In this document: in pieces, positions 53,624 through 63,627 of the stretch
Layout: each line of letters starts with the position of its first letter
How positions within the stretch are numbered: the stretch's first letter is position 1
DNA from: Candidatus Dechloromonas phosphoritropha
GTDB taxonomy: Bacteria > Pseudomonadota > Gammaproteobacteria > Burkholderiales > Rhodocyclaceae
Assembly (NCBI GenBank): GCA_016722705.1
Contig: JADKGN010000004.1
Coordinates: forward strand, 558,001-622,000
Length of the DNA: 64,000 bases
Direction of reading: 5' to 3'
Program-made: the position numbers and the translations under genes
The notes under the pieces: generated by a model
The model's database searches: none
Seen by the model: the letters and a program-made list of their open reading frames with translations, nothing else
What the model was told of the DNA's origin: nothing

Positions 53624-54277
53624 TCAACGCCATGCCCGCTCTCTGGCCGAACTTGGGTTCCCCAAAATCTCGTCATTGCTCGGCGCGGAAAACCGTATTC
53701 TCAAACGGCTTCTTACGTTCAACCCACCGACCATGCCCGGCTCGTATTTGGCACCCTTGAAGGCCGCTATCATTTTGTCGACCAGGAATTTCGGCAAAGT
53801 CGATTCCGCGACCAGGACATCATCCACGCCCCCGTCCGAGGAGATGAGAACGATGATCTCCGCCTCACCGACCAAGCCCAGCATCCCTTCAAAATTTGCG
53901 CTCGTATCGACGCTTCCAATCAACTTGGGAATTCTATCCAGGCGACTACGCGGCAAGTAATCATCGACAGACAATCGCACGACAGGCTTTTGCTCATCCT
54001 CGCCCGACAAACTTTTTGCTTCCTGCCCAACTTCCCTGTTCGTAGCGTGCCCTTCCTCGGGTTCGGGGGCAACCAACAAACTCTCCGGCCCTGCATCAGG
54101 CAATGCTGAAACAAGAGCGGGTGATTGCAACAAAGTTGCCTGGAGAGGGAAGTTTGCGGTGCCTGTTTGCAAATCACCAATACCTGGAGAAACCGGGTAG
54201 CCTGCCAGCAGTATCAATGTGACGTGGGCGATCAGGGAAAGCGCCAGACAGACAAACAACGAAAATCGATTGGACAT
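53624..54277 (-). CDS. TonB-like protein with N-terminal anchor
   Basis: Protein of 217 residues: an N-terminal membrane helix (LFVCLALSLIAHVTLILLAG), a variable Pro/Glu-containing linker, and a C-terminal domain (about 135-205) with GEAEIIVLISSDGGVDDVLV, ESTLPKFLVDKMIAAFKGAK and YEPGMVGG, which fits the TonB C-terminal fold. No ExbBD genes are adjacent, so energy transduction is unproved. It is divergent from the pilus operon. Confidence 0.65.
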   Translation of the reverse strand: MSNRFSLFVCLALSLIAHVTLILLAGYPVSPGIGDLQTGTANFPLQATLLQSPALVSALPDAGPESLLVAPEPEEGHATNREVGQEAKSLSGEDEQKPVVRLSVDDYLPRSRLDRIPKLIGSVDTSANFEGMLGLVGEAEIIVLISSDGGVDDVLVAESTLPKFLVDKMIAAFKGAKYEPGMVGGLNVRSRLRIRFSAPSNDEILGNPSSARERAWR

Positions 54278-54397
54278 GCAGCAATTCTAAGTAGGTTTCG
54301 TCGTTGTCGTCCGCCGCTCCGGCACCGTTCGTCGGATTGGCACACCCTCTGATCTCTCCTGACAGGCAAGTAATGCCACAACAGTTAATATGAGTCC

Positions 54398-54979
54398 ATG
54401 AATAATTTTGCCAATACGAAACCTCTCAAGCACAGCGGATTCACCCTGCTGGAATTGCTGATTGTCGTTACCATTGTGGCAATTCTGGGGATGATTGCCA
54501 TTCCCAGTTTTCGGACGCTGCTGCTCAACAACCGCCTGGCGACGGCGACCAACGACCTGCTGACCGACCTCGCCTTGGCGCGCTCCGAGTCTTCCCGCCT
54601 GGGCAAGCGCGTCACTTTGTGCATCAGTGCCGATGGTGCAGCGTGTGAGACCGGCTCGGCATGGCAAAACGGCCGGATGATCTTTGTTGACGAAAGCACT
54701 TCCGGAACCGTGGGCGAGGTCGATTCCGGAGAAACGGTGCTCCGTGTAACACCAGCCGACACCCAGAGCAGCGTCACCATTACCGCAGCCGGCTTCACCA
54801 ATTCTGCGGGAGCGGCAACAAGCAACTATATCCAATATCGCCCGACAGGCGCCCTTAATTCGACGACTATCGGTACATTCGCACTTTGCGATGATCGAAC
54901 AGGCAACTTTGGCCGAATAATTGAGGTTAGTTCAACCGGGCGAGCCTCCCTGAAATCATCTACGGCCAGTTGCCCATGA
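54398..54979 (+). CDS. fimT: Minor pseudopilin FimT/FimU (GspH type)
   Basis: Type IV pilus minor pilin of 193 residues. A 14-residue leader ends in Gly before FTLLELLIVVTIVAILGMIA; PilD would cut there and methylate Phe, and Glu5 is present. The C-terminal GspH domain has a cysteine pair (CISADGAAC) and ends TASCP. Minor pilins prime pilus assembly with PilY1. First gene of fimT-pilV-pilW-pilX-pilY1-pilE; it overlaps pilV by ATGA. Confidence 0.88.
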   Translation: MNNFANTKPLKHSGFTLLELLIVVTIVAILGMIAIPSFRTLLLNNRLATATNDLLTDLALARSESSRLGKRVTLCISADGAACETGSAWQNGRMIFVDESTSGTVGEVDSGETVLRVTPADTQSSVTITAAGFTNSAGAATSNYIQYRPTGALNSTTIGTFALCDDRTGNFGRIIEVSSTGRASLKSSTASCP

Positions 54980-55491
54980 GAACTGAAATTTCATCAAATC
55001 GCGGTTTCTCCATGATTGAGGTCATGGTGACCATTGTCGTCGTTGCATTCGGGCTTCTCGGGCTTGCCAGCCTTGTCTTGCGCGGATTGCAGGCTGGCGC
55101 GGACTCACAGTTCCGGACGATTGCAATCAAACAGACCTACGACATGGCGGACCGCATGCGTGGCAACCCAGTTGATGCCAAGTCCGACAAATATGATGGA
55201 ATCCTCCCCAGTGGATCCCCCTCGTGTTCGACTCTTCTGACTGCCATCAAAGGAGGCGGCATTCCGGTGGTTACAACTTCGAGCACCACCCCTCCATCCT
55301 GCTCTGGCACCGGGGTCGCGTTCGATAGCAGTTGCTGGCAACGCGCCAACATGACGGAATTGCCCATGGGCGCCGGCGCAGTATGTAAAGACAAGACCGC
55401 AAATTCAAACTGGTACGCGATTATCGTGTCCTGGGACGAGAATCGCAGCGGTGCTGCAAACAAATCCTTCTGGATCACCTTCGAACCATGA
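54976..55491 (+). CDS. pilV: Type IV pilus minor pilin PilV
   Basis: 171 residues with the prepilin motif RGFSMIEVMVTIVVVAFGLL (Gly at -1, Glu5) and the PilV-typical LLGLASLVLRGLQAGADSQF. ATG at 54976 overlaps the fimT stop; the upstream TTG is ignored. The stop overlaps pilW. Four Cys near the middle (CSTLL, CSGTG, CWQRAN) may form disulfides. Confidence 0.88.
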   Translation: MRTEISSNRGFSMIEVMVTIVVVAFGLLGLASLVLRGLQAGADSQFRTIAIKQTYDMADRMRGNPVDAKSDKYDGILPSGSPSCSTLLTAIKGGGIPVVTTSSTTPPSCSGTGVAFDSSCWQRANMTELPMGAGAVCKDKTANSNWYAIIVSWDENRSGAANKSFWITFEP

Positions 55492-56555
55492 TTGCCTCCT
55501 CTCCACGCTCGAACTCCAGGCAGCGCGGTCTGACGCTCGTTGAACTGCTGATTGCCCTGACCATAGGCCTGTTTGTCGTTGGCGCCATCGGTGTGCTTTA
55601 TGTCAACACCCGCAACGGCTTTAATTATGCTAATGAAGTGGCGCGCATTCAGGAAGTCGGGCGCTTCGCGCTGGAAACCATGAACCGGGACATCCGGATG
55701 GCCGGATACAACGGTTGCAGTCGATCTGTCGTCACGTCCAACATCATCAGCAATGGAAGTTCCAACCCGTTGCTGGACATCGCAACGCCGATTCGTGGCT
55801 ACGAAGGAGGTGTTGATACGCTCCCATCCGTACTGAGCGGCGCCGGAGCTATAAGTGGAACTGACGCACTGATTCTCATGGGCGGCAGTGGCAGCGGCGA
55901 GATGGTCGTTCAATCGCATGATCCCGCCGCTGCCCAGATTAAAACTCTCGGGCATTCGGTGAAGTCTGGTGAGCTTTTAATGATAACCGACTGCTCAAAG
56001 GCCTCCATGTTTCAGGCAAGCGCCGTGGCGGCCGACATTATTGAGCATGATGCCGGCGGCAGCCCCGGCAACTGCTCCCAATACCTTGGTGTCACCTGCC
56101 CATCATCCGGCGCAGCCGCTTCCTACGTTTACAAACCCGGATCATCAATGATGCGTGTGTTCTCGAACGCCTATTTCATTGCGGATTCTGTGTCCAACCC
56201 CGGTACGCGCTCGCTTTATGCATTGGCGCTGGAAGGGACCAACGGCACCTCGACCAAACGTGAATTGCTGAACAACGTCGAAGACATGCAAATTCTCTAC
56301 GGCGTCGATAGCGACGGTAACGGAACCGTCGATAGTTATGTCACTGCATCGGGCGTAGCAAATTGGTCCAGTGTCATCTCGGTCAAGATAGAACTGCTCG
56401 TCCGTTCCTCTGGGGCCAACGTTTCCACCGGTAGCCAAACCTATACTTTTATGACAGAGCCCGGCGACACCGCGGAATACGAAGTGACCCCTTCAGACCG
56501 AATTTTGCGGCGGGTGTTTAGCGAAACGGCTGTCGCCCGTAACCGAACCTATTAA
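55488..56555 (+). CDS. pilW: Type IV pilus minor pilin PilW
   Basis: 355 residues. The prepilin motif RGLTLVELLIALTIGLFVVG starts about residue 14; EVGRFALETMNRDIRMAGYN is the PilW signature. C-terminal half is beta-rich with a DSDGNGTVDSY stretch that could bind calcium. Start overlaps pilV (ATGA); it abuts pilX directly. Confidence 0.9.
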   Translation: MIASSPRSNSRQRGLTLVELLIALTIGLFVVGAIGVLYVNTRNGFNYANEVARIQEVGRFALETMNRDIRMAGYNGCSRSVVTSNIISNGSSNPLLDIATPIRGYEGGVDTLPSVLSGAGAISGTDALILMGGSGSGEMVVQSHDPAAAQIKTLGHSVKSGELLMITDCSKASMFQASAVAADIIEHDAGGSPGNCSQYLGVTCPSSGAAASYVYKPGSSMMRVFSNAYFIADSVSNPGTRSLYALALEGTNGTSTKRELLNNVEDMQILYGVDSDGNGTVDSYVTASGVANWSSVISVKIELLVRSSGANVSTGSQTYTFMTEPGDTAEYEVTPSDRILRRVFSETAVARNRTY

Positions 56556-57167
56556 ATGCCCGCCATGAAAATTGCCCCAAAATTCAGGTCGACCGCGACA
56601 ACCAGGCAGCGGGGTTTTGTCATGGTTACGGCAATCATGTTGCTCGTGATTCTCACCTTGGTCGTACTATCCCTGATGCGCACCAGCATTCTTGAAGAAC
56701 GCATGGTCGGCAGCCACCGGGACTGGAACAACGCCTTTCAGGCTGCGGAGAGTGCGCTAAGGGATGCCGAGAGAGAGATCCTGACCGGCTCGCGGGTCAA
56801 CGGACTCACAGGGTTCGTCAGCGATTGCGGTGCGGATGGCTTGTGTTTGCCAAATGTCTGTCCGTCCAGCACTGACTGTGCACCCCTATGGGTCAAGTTG
56901 GTCAAGACTGATGCTGCCTGGAAATCAGGGACAGGCGCTTCGAAAAGCGTTTCTTATGGCACCTACACAAACGCCGTCGCACTTCCCGGATTCCCTGCGC
57001 CGCCACGTTACATCATCGAAGGCCTGACCGTGCCGGGTGCCTCGGGCTCACTCAAGGTAAATCCCGGCGGCTCGGGCAGCAATACCGTTTATCGCGTTAC
57101 AGCAGTCGGGTTCGGGCTGAATCCCAGTAGCCGCGTCATGCTGCAATCATTGATTCGCCCCAATTGA
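56556..57167 (+). CDS. pilX: Type IV pilus minor pilin PilX
   Basis: 203 residues. The motif RQRGFVMVTAIMLLVILTLV lacks Glu at position 5, as in other PilX proteins. SHRDWNNAFQAAESALRDAE is the conserved helical continuation. It overlaps or abuts pilY1 at its stop. Confidence 0.88.
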   Translation: MPAMKIAPKFRSTATTRQRGFVMVTAIMLLVILTLVVLSLMRTSILEERMVGSHRDWNNAFQAAESALRDAEREILTGSRVNGLTGFVSDCGADGLCLPNVCPSSTDCAPLWVKLVKTDAAWKSGTGASKSVSYGTYTNAVALPGFPAPPRYIIEGLTVPGASGSLKVNPGGSGSNTVYRVTAVGFGLNPSSRVMLQSLIRPN

Positions 57168-57193
57168 CCCAAGCTTTTTCACAGGATCGCGCC

Positions 57194-60100
57194 ATGAATC
57201 CCATACGCACCCGCCAATCGAACGCCGGCCAATTTGTCGCCATTCTCTCGCTGACACTGGGTTGCCTGATTCAGACAACCGGCGCTCAGGCCGCGACCCT
57301 GGCCAATGCCCCCCTGTTCGTCAAGGCCAGCCAGCCGCCGCTGGTCTTGCTGACCATGGCTCGCGACCACAAGCTCTATTACGAAGCGTACAACGACTAC
57401 TCTGACCTCAACGGAGACGGCAGTCTCGACGTCGGCTACAAACCCGGGATCATTGAGTACTACGGTCAATTTGACTCCTACAAGTGTTACTCCTATTCAG
57501 GCGGCATCTTTATACCCGTCGCCATGAGCGACGCGCTAGGCACCACGCCCGAAACCTACAACAAGAAATGCACAGTCTCGGGCAACTACTGGAGCGGTGA
57601 TTTTCTGAACTATGTGACAACATCGCGCATCGATGCCTTGCGCAAGGTGCTGTACGGCGGATTCCGAAGCACCGACACCACGACGCAGACCACCCTGGAG
57701 CGCGCATTCATACCCCAGGATGCCCACAGTTGGGGCAAGGAATATCTCAGCGTCGCCAACGACGGGTACGACATTTCGGAATACACGCCACTCGCGCTTC
57801 CAGAGACGGACAAGCGCCATCTCTTCGCCAATGTCACCCTGACCGGCTACGGGAACCCCCCCTTGATGCGCGTTCTCAGCAATAGCAGCTTCAGAATCTG
57901 GAACTGGGTCTCGATCGAACGCCCGGTCGCCGGCACCGATTGCGCGACCGGAAACAACGCGCGGAGCAATTGCACTTCGGGCAGCACCTATGCCAGCTTC
58001 CCGAACAATGCCACAGAGTACGATGCGCTGGTGACTACCTACGCGACCTCCGGGCACCTTCAAGGCTTTCGAGACGTCGCGAACATCGATCAGATCGGAA
58101 CCGATCTGAACCCCTATCAGACAAACCCGGACAACAATTATCTCGATATCTTTACAGGAGATTTAATCGTTTCCACCGCCGGCAGCTACCAATTCTCTGT
58201 CGATGGCGACGACGCGGTTGAACTCTGGATCGACGGAACTCGTGTCGTTGGATGGTACGGCGGCCATGGCGTTTGCAACTGCGATAGCTACTCCGCCACG
58301 GTGAATCTCACTGCCGGCAGCCACGCGATCGTTTTTCGTCATCAGGAATATCAAGGCGGTGAAGGCTGGAGACTAAGATGGAAGGGTCCAGACAGCGGCA
58401 ACGCGTGGGCGGTGGTCCCGGCTGCCAAGTTCAGCAACCTTAAGCAAACCTTCTATAACACGACCACCGCGGCATCGACCATGACGGACTACACCGTCCG
58501 TACCGAGGTGTGCAAGGAGATCTCGGGAGTTCCTGCCACAGCCAATTATGGCCGCGAAGCCAATTGCAAGGCCTACACCGATGGAACGACGACAATCTAC
58601 AAGCCGACCGGCCTGCTGCACAAGTACGGCGACAACAACGGTATGTACTTTGGCCTGCTGACCGGGTCTTACGATCAGAACACCGATGGCGGCATCTTGC
58701 GTAAGCCAATGTCGTCGATCACCAACGAAATCGAAACCACGACCGGCATTTTCAAGGAATCCGGCAGCACCTGCGGCACCGCTTCAAGCAGCGCCTGCGT
58801 TGCCGGCATTGTCGGCACAATCAACCGGCTGCACATCACCAGTTTTAACTATGGCGATTATTCCTACAGTTGCGGCTGGATCACTACCCGGGCGATGAAC
58901 CCGGGCGAGTGCGAGATGTGGGGAAATCCGCTTGCGGAAATGATGTATGAAGCGGTTCGCTATTTCTCCGGCGCAACCTCGGCCACTCCGGCATTCACGA
59001 CCAACAGAACCCGGGATGATGGCGTTACCCTGCCCGCTGGCGGAACCGGCCTGCCAAGATTCACGACCTGGACCAACCCCTATACTGCAGCACAAATAGC
59101 CCCCATCCCGGATACCGGTCCGTTCCCGCATTGCTCCAAGCCCTTCCTGATGCTGATCAGCGATGTCTACCCTTCGTTCGACTCGGACAAGGTACCGGGC
59201 GTCAACAGCAATTTTGGAAGCGTCGCGGCGGCCACAATCAATAACGCGACGCTTGATGCTTCAAGCAGAGGTCAGGATCTGTGGAATCTTGAGTTCGGCG
59301 CCAGCGCCAACAAGGACATCTTCATCGGCCAGGTTGGCATCAATTTTGACGGCGCGCCCACAGCCAAGACCGCCTCAAGTTTCGGCAACATCCGCGGGCT
59401 TGCACCGAGCGACCCGACGCGTCAGGGAAGCTATTACTCGGCCAGCGTTGCCAATTTCGGATTGCTGAACGACCTGAATCCGGTCACCGGGAACCAGAAA
59501 CTGGGTACTTTCTCGATTGCGCTCGCCGCACCCCTGCCGACCATTCAGATTCCCATTCCGGGATCACCGGACAAGCCGGTGACGATTGTTCCCTTTGCCA
59601 AATCGGTTGGTGGATCCAGCATCAGTGCAACCAAGGGAGCCTTCCAGCCGACCAACCAGATTGTCGATTTTTACGTGGATGCCATCAAGAATACCGCGGT
59701 CGGCAACATGGATGCGAATGTCAATGGCGGTCGCCCATACTACCTGTTCAGGATCAATTACGAAGACGTCGAGCAGGGTGCCGACCACGACATGGATGCG
59801 ATTGCCCTGTATGAGGTCAAGCTGAATGCCGACAACACTGTATCGGTCAAGGTCGATTCGATTTACGCGGCCGGCGGCATTATTCAGCACATGGGTTATG
59901 TCATCTCCGGCACCACCGCCGACGGCACCTATCTGGTGGTGCGCGATAGTGATACCGACTACGGCAGCGACCCCGAATACTTCCTGGATCGTCCCAACAG
60001 TAGCGATACCGGCGCCAACTCAGCCTACCACCTGCCCTTGCGCTCCAGCGCGGATACTGACGTCCCCGACGCCAGCAATTTCGCAACCCGAACCTTTACG

Positions 60101-62494
60101 CCCAATACCACGGGCACCTCGGCAACCATATTGAATGACCCGCTCTGGTATGCGGCGAAATACGGCGGCTTCAACGACATCAACGGCGATGGCGTGCCGC
60201 AGGTCAATGAATGGGATGCCGATGGCGACAAGGTTCCCGACAATTACTTCCTGGTAGTCAACCCGCTGCGACTGCTTCGCCAACTGGACGACGCTCTGGG
60301 CAAGATCAAGGATACGTCCGGTACCGCAGCGGCGACCACCGCCAACTCCTTTACCCTGCAGACGGATACCCAGATCTTCCTCGGCCGATTCAACAGCGAC
60401 GGCTGGAGCGGCGAGCTTCTCGCTTATCCTGTTACGGCGACGAGCATCGGCGACCCATCCTGGCAAGCCCAGATCGAGTTGACGAAAAAATCTCCGGCCA
60501 GCCGCGTCATCCTCACCTATGACCCCGACAAGGCGGCCGGATCACGGGGCATCCCCTTCCAGTGGAGCAGCATGTCGTCCCCAGGCGTCTTGCAGAACTC
60601 ACTCAACATGTTATCCACTGGCACTGTCGACGGTCTCGGTGACAAGCGTGTTGACTTCCTGCGCGGGGTGGATGTAGTCGGCATGCGCACACGCCCGCAA
60701 ATCTTGCTGACGAACATTGCCAGTTCGAGTTGCGTTGGCTCGTATTCATGTCCATCGGGTGGCGGCGTTGCGTATTGCTCAACCAGTGGATCGGTAACCT
60801 GTACGCCGACAGGCAAGACCAATCTTCTGGGCGACATCATCAACTCGCAATCCCAGTACGTCGCACGGCCGAATGGCGGCTTTGCTGATGCAAGCTATGC
60901 CAAGTTCGCCGCTGACTACAGTGGCGCCAATACGACGGGCAAGGGAAACCGCCAGTCAATGATCTATGTTGGCGCCAATGACGGCATGTTGCACGGCTTC
61001 AATGCGACGACCGGTGAAGAACTCCTGGCTTATGTACCAAGTGATGTGTACCGTTTGCGAAATTCCCGTTGGGGCCTGAGCAAGCTGACCGAAGCCGACT
61101 ACGGCAAGACCGGAAGCACCAACGCGCACCGCTACTATGTTGATGCCACCCCGACTATCGGCGATATCTGTACCGAGGAAAACGTCGGTTCATGCAGCGA
61201 CGGCAACTGGCGCTCATTGCTGGTTGGCGCACTGGGTGCTGGCGGCCAGGGCATCTTTGCCCTTGATGTAACCGACCCCGCCACCTTTTCGGAGGCCAAT
61301 GCCTCGACCCTGGTCAAATGGGAATTCTCCGACAAGGACGATGCAGACATGGGTTACACGATCGGGCGACCGTATATCGTTCGTCTGTGCACCACCCGCG
61401 TGTCCGGATCATGCGACAAATGGACCTGGCACGTGCTGATCAACAGCGGTTATAACAACACCGAAGCTGACGGCAACGTCAGCACCACCGGCGATGCCGC
61501 GCTTTTCGTGCTCAATGCGAAAACTGGCGCCCTGATCAGGAAAATCAATGTCAAGCAAGGCGACATGACGGCGACCGGCCCGAACGCTCTGGCCGAGATC
61601 GCCCCTGTCGACCTGGATGGTGACGGCATCGTTGATTATGTCTATGCGGGTGACATCAAGGGAAACCTGTGGCGTTTTGACTTCACCGACCAGAACCCCA
61701 CTAACTGGGACATCACGCTGGGAACAGCAGGCAACCCGGACCCGCTCTATGTCGCGTGGGACGAGCAAGGCACCAGGGCCCGCCAACCGATTACTACCGC
61801 ACCGGACGCCATTCGGCACCCGAATGGTGGCGTACTGCTGAATTTCGGCACGGGAAGCTATCTCTTCAAGACCGATGACTTGACTACGCAAGCCCAGACC
61901 GTATACGGGATATGGGACAAGATGAATACCACCTCGGTCGCTTCGACAGACCGCCTGAACCTTCAGGAGCAGCAGGTCATTACCGCAACCGTTTCGGCAA
62001 CGTCGACGTTCGCATTCGGAGGAGTCACGAAAACCGAAACAACGGATTACCGTACGCTCACCGACAACAGTATCGACTGGGCCGCGAAAGATGGCTGGTA
62101 CTTCAACCTGCCCGATACCGGCGAACGGATCAGCAACAATGTCGAGGTGCGTGGCGGAACTATCTTGCGTGTGGTCAGTACGGTTCCCTCTGACGATATC
62201 TGCGCAGCCGGCGGCTATTCGTGGGAATACTTCGTCGATGCATTCAACGGCGGTCGCCTGACATGGTCTGCCTACCCGGATGTCTCGGGCCTGCAGAACT
62301 TCGGCGGTACAAATGCCTTTGCTTCGGCACGCAAGAGCACGACGGGGATCACACCACCCGGCGTGATCATCACCAACCCGAAAGGCGCTGATGTCGAGTT
62401 TGACTTCGGTAGTGCCGGACAAACCATAGTCAAAAAGGATCTCGGTAAAGGCAAGGCGGGCCGCCTTGGCTGGCGCGAGATACTGACCGACTGA
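57194..62494 (+). CDS. pilY1: PilY1-like pilus tip adhesin with PA14 domain
   Basis: Large exported protein of about 1766 residues. ATG at 57194 gives a signal peptide (FVAILSLTLGCLIQTTGAQA) and follows AGGAT; a TTG at 57164 is the alternative. Near residue 72 a Ca-binding-like DLNGDGSLDVGY. A PA14 domain is at about 290-415 (FTGDLIVSTAGSYQFSVDGD, VELWIDGTRVVGW, GSHAIVFRHQEYQ), a lectin-like module not present in all PilY1. The C-terminal seven-blade propeller carries DLDGDGIVDYVYAGDIKGNL (about 1472), the Ca site that controls pilus extension. A further DINGDGVPQVNEWDADGDKV is near 995. Confidence 0.92.
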   Translation: MNPIRTRQSNAGQFVAILSLTLGCLIQTTGAQAATLANAPLFVKASQPPLVLLTMARDHKLYYEAYNDYSDLNGDGSLDVGYKPGIIEYYGQFDSYKCYSYSGGIFIPVAMSDALGTTPETYNKKCTVSGNYWSGDFLNYVTTSRIDALRKVLYGGFRSTDTTTQTTLERAFIPQDAHSWGKEYLSVANDGYDISEYTPLALPETDKRHLFANVTLTGYGNPPLMRVLSNSSFRIWNWVSIERPVAGTDCATGNNARSNCTSGSTYASFPNNATEYDALVTTYATSGHLQGFRDVANIDQIGTDLNPYQTNPDNNYLDIFTGDLIVSTAGSYQFSVDGDDAVELWIDGTRVVGWYGGHGVCNCDSYSATVNLTAGSHAIVFRHQEYQGGEGWRLRWKGPDSGNAWAVVPAAKFSNLKQTFYNTTTAASTMTDYTVRTEVCKEISGVPATANYGREANCKAYTDGTTTIYKPTGLLHKYGDNNGMYFGLLTGSYDQNTDGGILRKPMSSITNEIETTTGIFKESGSTCGTASSSACVAGIVGTINRLHITSFNYGDYSYSCGWITTRAMNPGECEMWGNPLAEMMYEAVRYFSGATSATPAFTTNRTRDDGVTLPAGGTGLPRFTTWTNPYTAAQIAPIPDTGPFPHCSKPFLMLISDVYPSFDSDKVPGVNSNFGSVAAATINNATLDASSRGQDLWNLEFGASANKDIFIGQVGINFDGAPTAKTASSFGNIRGLAPSDPTRQGSYYSASVANFGLLNDLNPVTGNQKLGTFSIALAAPLPTIQIPIPGSPDKPVTIVPFAKSVGGSSISATKGAFQPTNQIVDFYVDAIKNTAVGNMDANVNGGRPYYLFRINYEDVEQGADHDMDAIALYEVKLNADNTVSVKVDSIYAAGGIIQHMGYVISGTTADGTYLVVRDSDTDYGSDPEYFLDRPNSSDTGANSAYHLPLRSSADTDVPDASNFATRTFTPNTTGTSATILNDPLWYAAKYGGFNDINGDGVPQVNEWDADGDKVPDNYFLVVNPLRLLRQLDDALGKIKDTSGTAAATTANSFTLQTDTQIFLGRFNSDGWSGELLAYPVTATSIGDPSWQAQIELTKKSPASRVILTYDPDKAAGSRGIPFQWSSMSSPGVLQNSLNMLSTGTVDGLGDKRVDFLRGVDVVGMRTRPQILLTNIASSSCVGSYSCPSGGGVAYCSTSGSVTCTPTGKTNLLGDIINSQSQYVARPNGGFADASYAKFAADYSGANTTGKGNRQSMIYVGANDGMLHGFNATTGEELLAYVPSDVYRLRNSRWGLSKLTEADYGKTGSTNAHRYYVDATPTIGDICTEENVGSCSDGNWRSLLVGALGAGGQGIFALDVTDPATFSEANASTLVKWEFSDKDDADMGYTIGRPYIVRLCTTRVSGSCDKWTWHVLINSGYNNTEADGNVSTTGDAALFVLNAKTGALIRKINVKQGDMTATGPNALAEIAPVDLDGDGIVDYVYAGDIKGNLWRFDFTDQNPTNWDITLGTAGNPDPLYVAWDEQGTRARQPITTAPDAIRHPNGGVLLNFGTGSYLFKTDDLTTQAQTVYGIWDKMNTTSVASTDRLNLQEQQVITATVSATSTFAFGGVTKTETTDYRTLTDNSIDWAAKDGWYFNLPDTGERISNNVEVRGGTILRVVSTVPSDDICAAGGYSWEYFVDAFNGGRLTWSAYPDVSGLQNFGGTNAFASARKSTTGITPPGVIITNPKGADVEFDFGSAGQTIVKKDLGKGKAGRLGWREILTD

Positions 62495-62509
62495 CCAATG
62501 GAGAAGTCA

Positions 62510-62938
62510 ATGAATCAACGTGGGTTTACACTAATCGAGGTAATGATCGTCGTGGTGGTGATTGCGATCCTCGCTGCGATCGCCTATCCAAGTTACTTGG
62601 AATATATATCGCGCTCGCGCAGAACCGACGCCAAGTCAGCGCTAACAACAGCAGCACAAGCCATGGAGAAGTTCTATACCGAGCGGATGACTTATAACGG
62701 TGCCGTAATCGGCACCGTCGCGCCGGCTGTTTCTCCGGACGGGTTCTATACGATTAGTTTCGACACGACTTCAAGTGGCGGAACAGCGTGTAGCGGGGAG
62801 ACCACCACGAACCCTTCGGCAAATGCCTTCAGGCTTTGCGCAACGCCTACCGGGGCGCAAGCAACGGACAGTTGTGGCGTTTTTTCACTAAGCAACACCG
62901 GTGAGAGAACACCGACCACGAACCGTTGCTGGAACTGA
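62510..62938 (+). CDS. pilE: Type IV pilin PilE
   Basis: 142 residues. MNQRGFTLIEVMIVVVVIAI: short leader, Gly-Phe cleavage site, Glu5. ATG at 62510 follows GGAGAAG by 5 bp, better than the in-frame ATG at 62498. The tail has a disulfide-type Cys pair (DSCGVF ... NRCWN). It closes the minor pilin operon, so it is probably the PilE minor type rather than the major pilin. Confidence 0.88.
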   Translation: MNQRGFTLIEVMIVVVVIAILAAIAYPSYLEYISRSRRTDAKSALTTAAQAMEKFYTERMTYNGAVIGTVAPAVSPDGFYTISFDTTSSGGTACSGETTTNPSANAFRLCATPTGAQATDSCGVFSLSNTGERTPTTNRCWN

Positions 62939-62940
62939 TT

Positions 62941-62966
62941 GCGTAGCGGAAGGGATTCCGCTACGC
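62941..62966 (+). terminator. Perfect hairpin after pilE
   Basis: GCGTAGCGGAA (62941-62951), loop GGGA, TTCCGCTACGC (62956-62966): 11 perfect pairs starting 2 bp after the stop. No T-run follows at once (CCCG), so termination may be Rho-assisted or the hairpin may protect the mRNA. Confidence 0.55.
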
Positions 62967-63004
62967 CCCGAATTATCCAGGTAGGATTATTCTTTTTTGT
63001 TGGA

Positions 63005-63595
63005 TCAATGCGAAGACAGTTCTTTCGGCAACGGAAATGAAACGTTCTCTTCGACCCCAATCGCCTGTGATATTTGGGCTCCGGTCAGCAGGCTGATGCG
63101 GTCGACCACCCTTTTGACCAGAATTTCCGGGGCCGATGCGCCGGCGGTGACACCGATTTTTCGCTTCCCCACCAGCCAGCCGGCTTCGATTTCCTCGGGG
63201 CCGTCGATCAGGTAGCCGTCCACGCCGCGCGCAATCGCCACCTCCTTGAGGCGGCGCGAGTTGGAACTGTTCGGGCTGCCGACGACAATAACCAGGTCGC
63301 ATTGCTCGGCCAGCGCCTTGACGGCATCCTGACGATTCTGCGTGGCGTAGCAGATGTCGTCCTTCTTCGGCCCCTGGATCTCGGGGAATTGCTCCCAGAG
63401 CGCGCCGATGACGACCGGCGCATCGTCGACCGAGAGCGTCGTCTGGGTGACGAATGGGAGTTTGTCCGGCGTGCCGATCTTGAGGCTCCTGACGTCTTCA
63501 GGGGTTTCGACGAGGTACATGCCGTCACGGCTCTGCCCCATCGTGCCCTCGACCTCCGGGTGCCCCTTGTGGCCGATCATGACGACCTCGCGGGC
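63005..63595 (-). pseudogene. ispH: IspH (HMBPP reductase), 5'-truncated
   Basis: The C-terminal 195 or so codons of IspH: REVVMIGHKGHPEVEGTMGQ, FVTQTTLSVDD, CYATQNRQDAV, VVGSPNSSNSRRL and GVTAGASAPEILVKRV. One of the three [4Fe-4S] Cys (in CYATQ) remains; the N-terminal part with the other two is absent. Homology stops near 63595, and unrelated sequence precedes it. A complete ispH must lie elsewhere if the organism uses the MEP pathway. Confidence 0.82.
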
Positions 63596-63627
63596 CCAAT
63601 TGCCGCTTACCGTTCCACTCCACGCAT

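Noticed and set aside
54337..54352. Sigma-54-like sequence TGGCACACCCTCTGAT before fimT
   Set aside because: The invariant -12 GC reads GA, so it is not a convincing promoter.
63590..63615. GTAAGCGGCAATTG as an IS66 terminal repeat at the ispH break
   Set aside because: It points the wrong way for the element on the right, so the edge could not be set.
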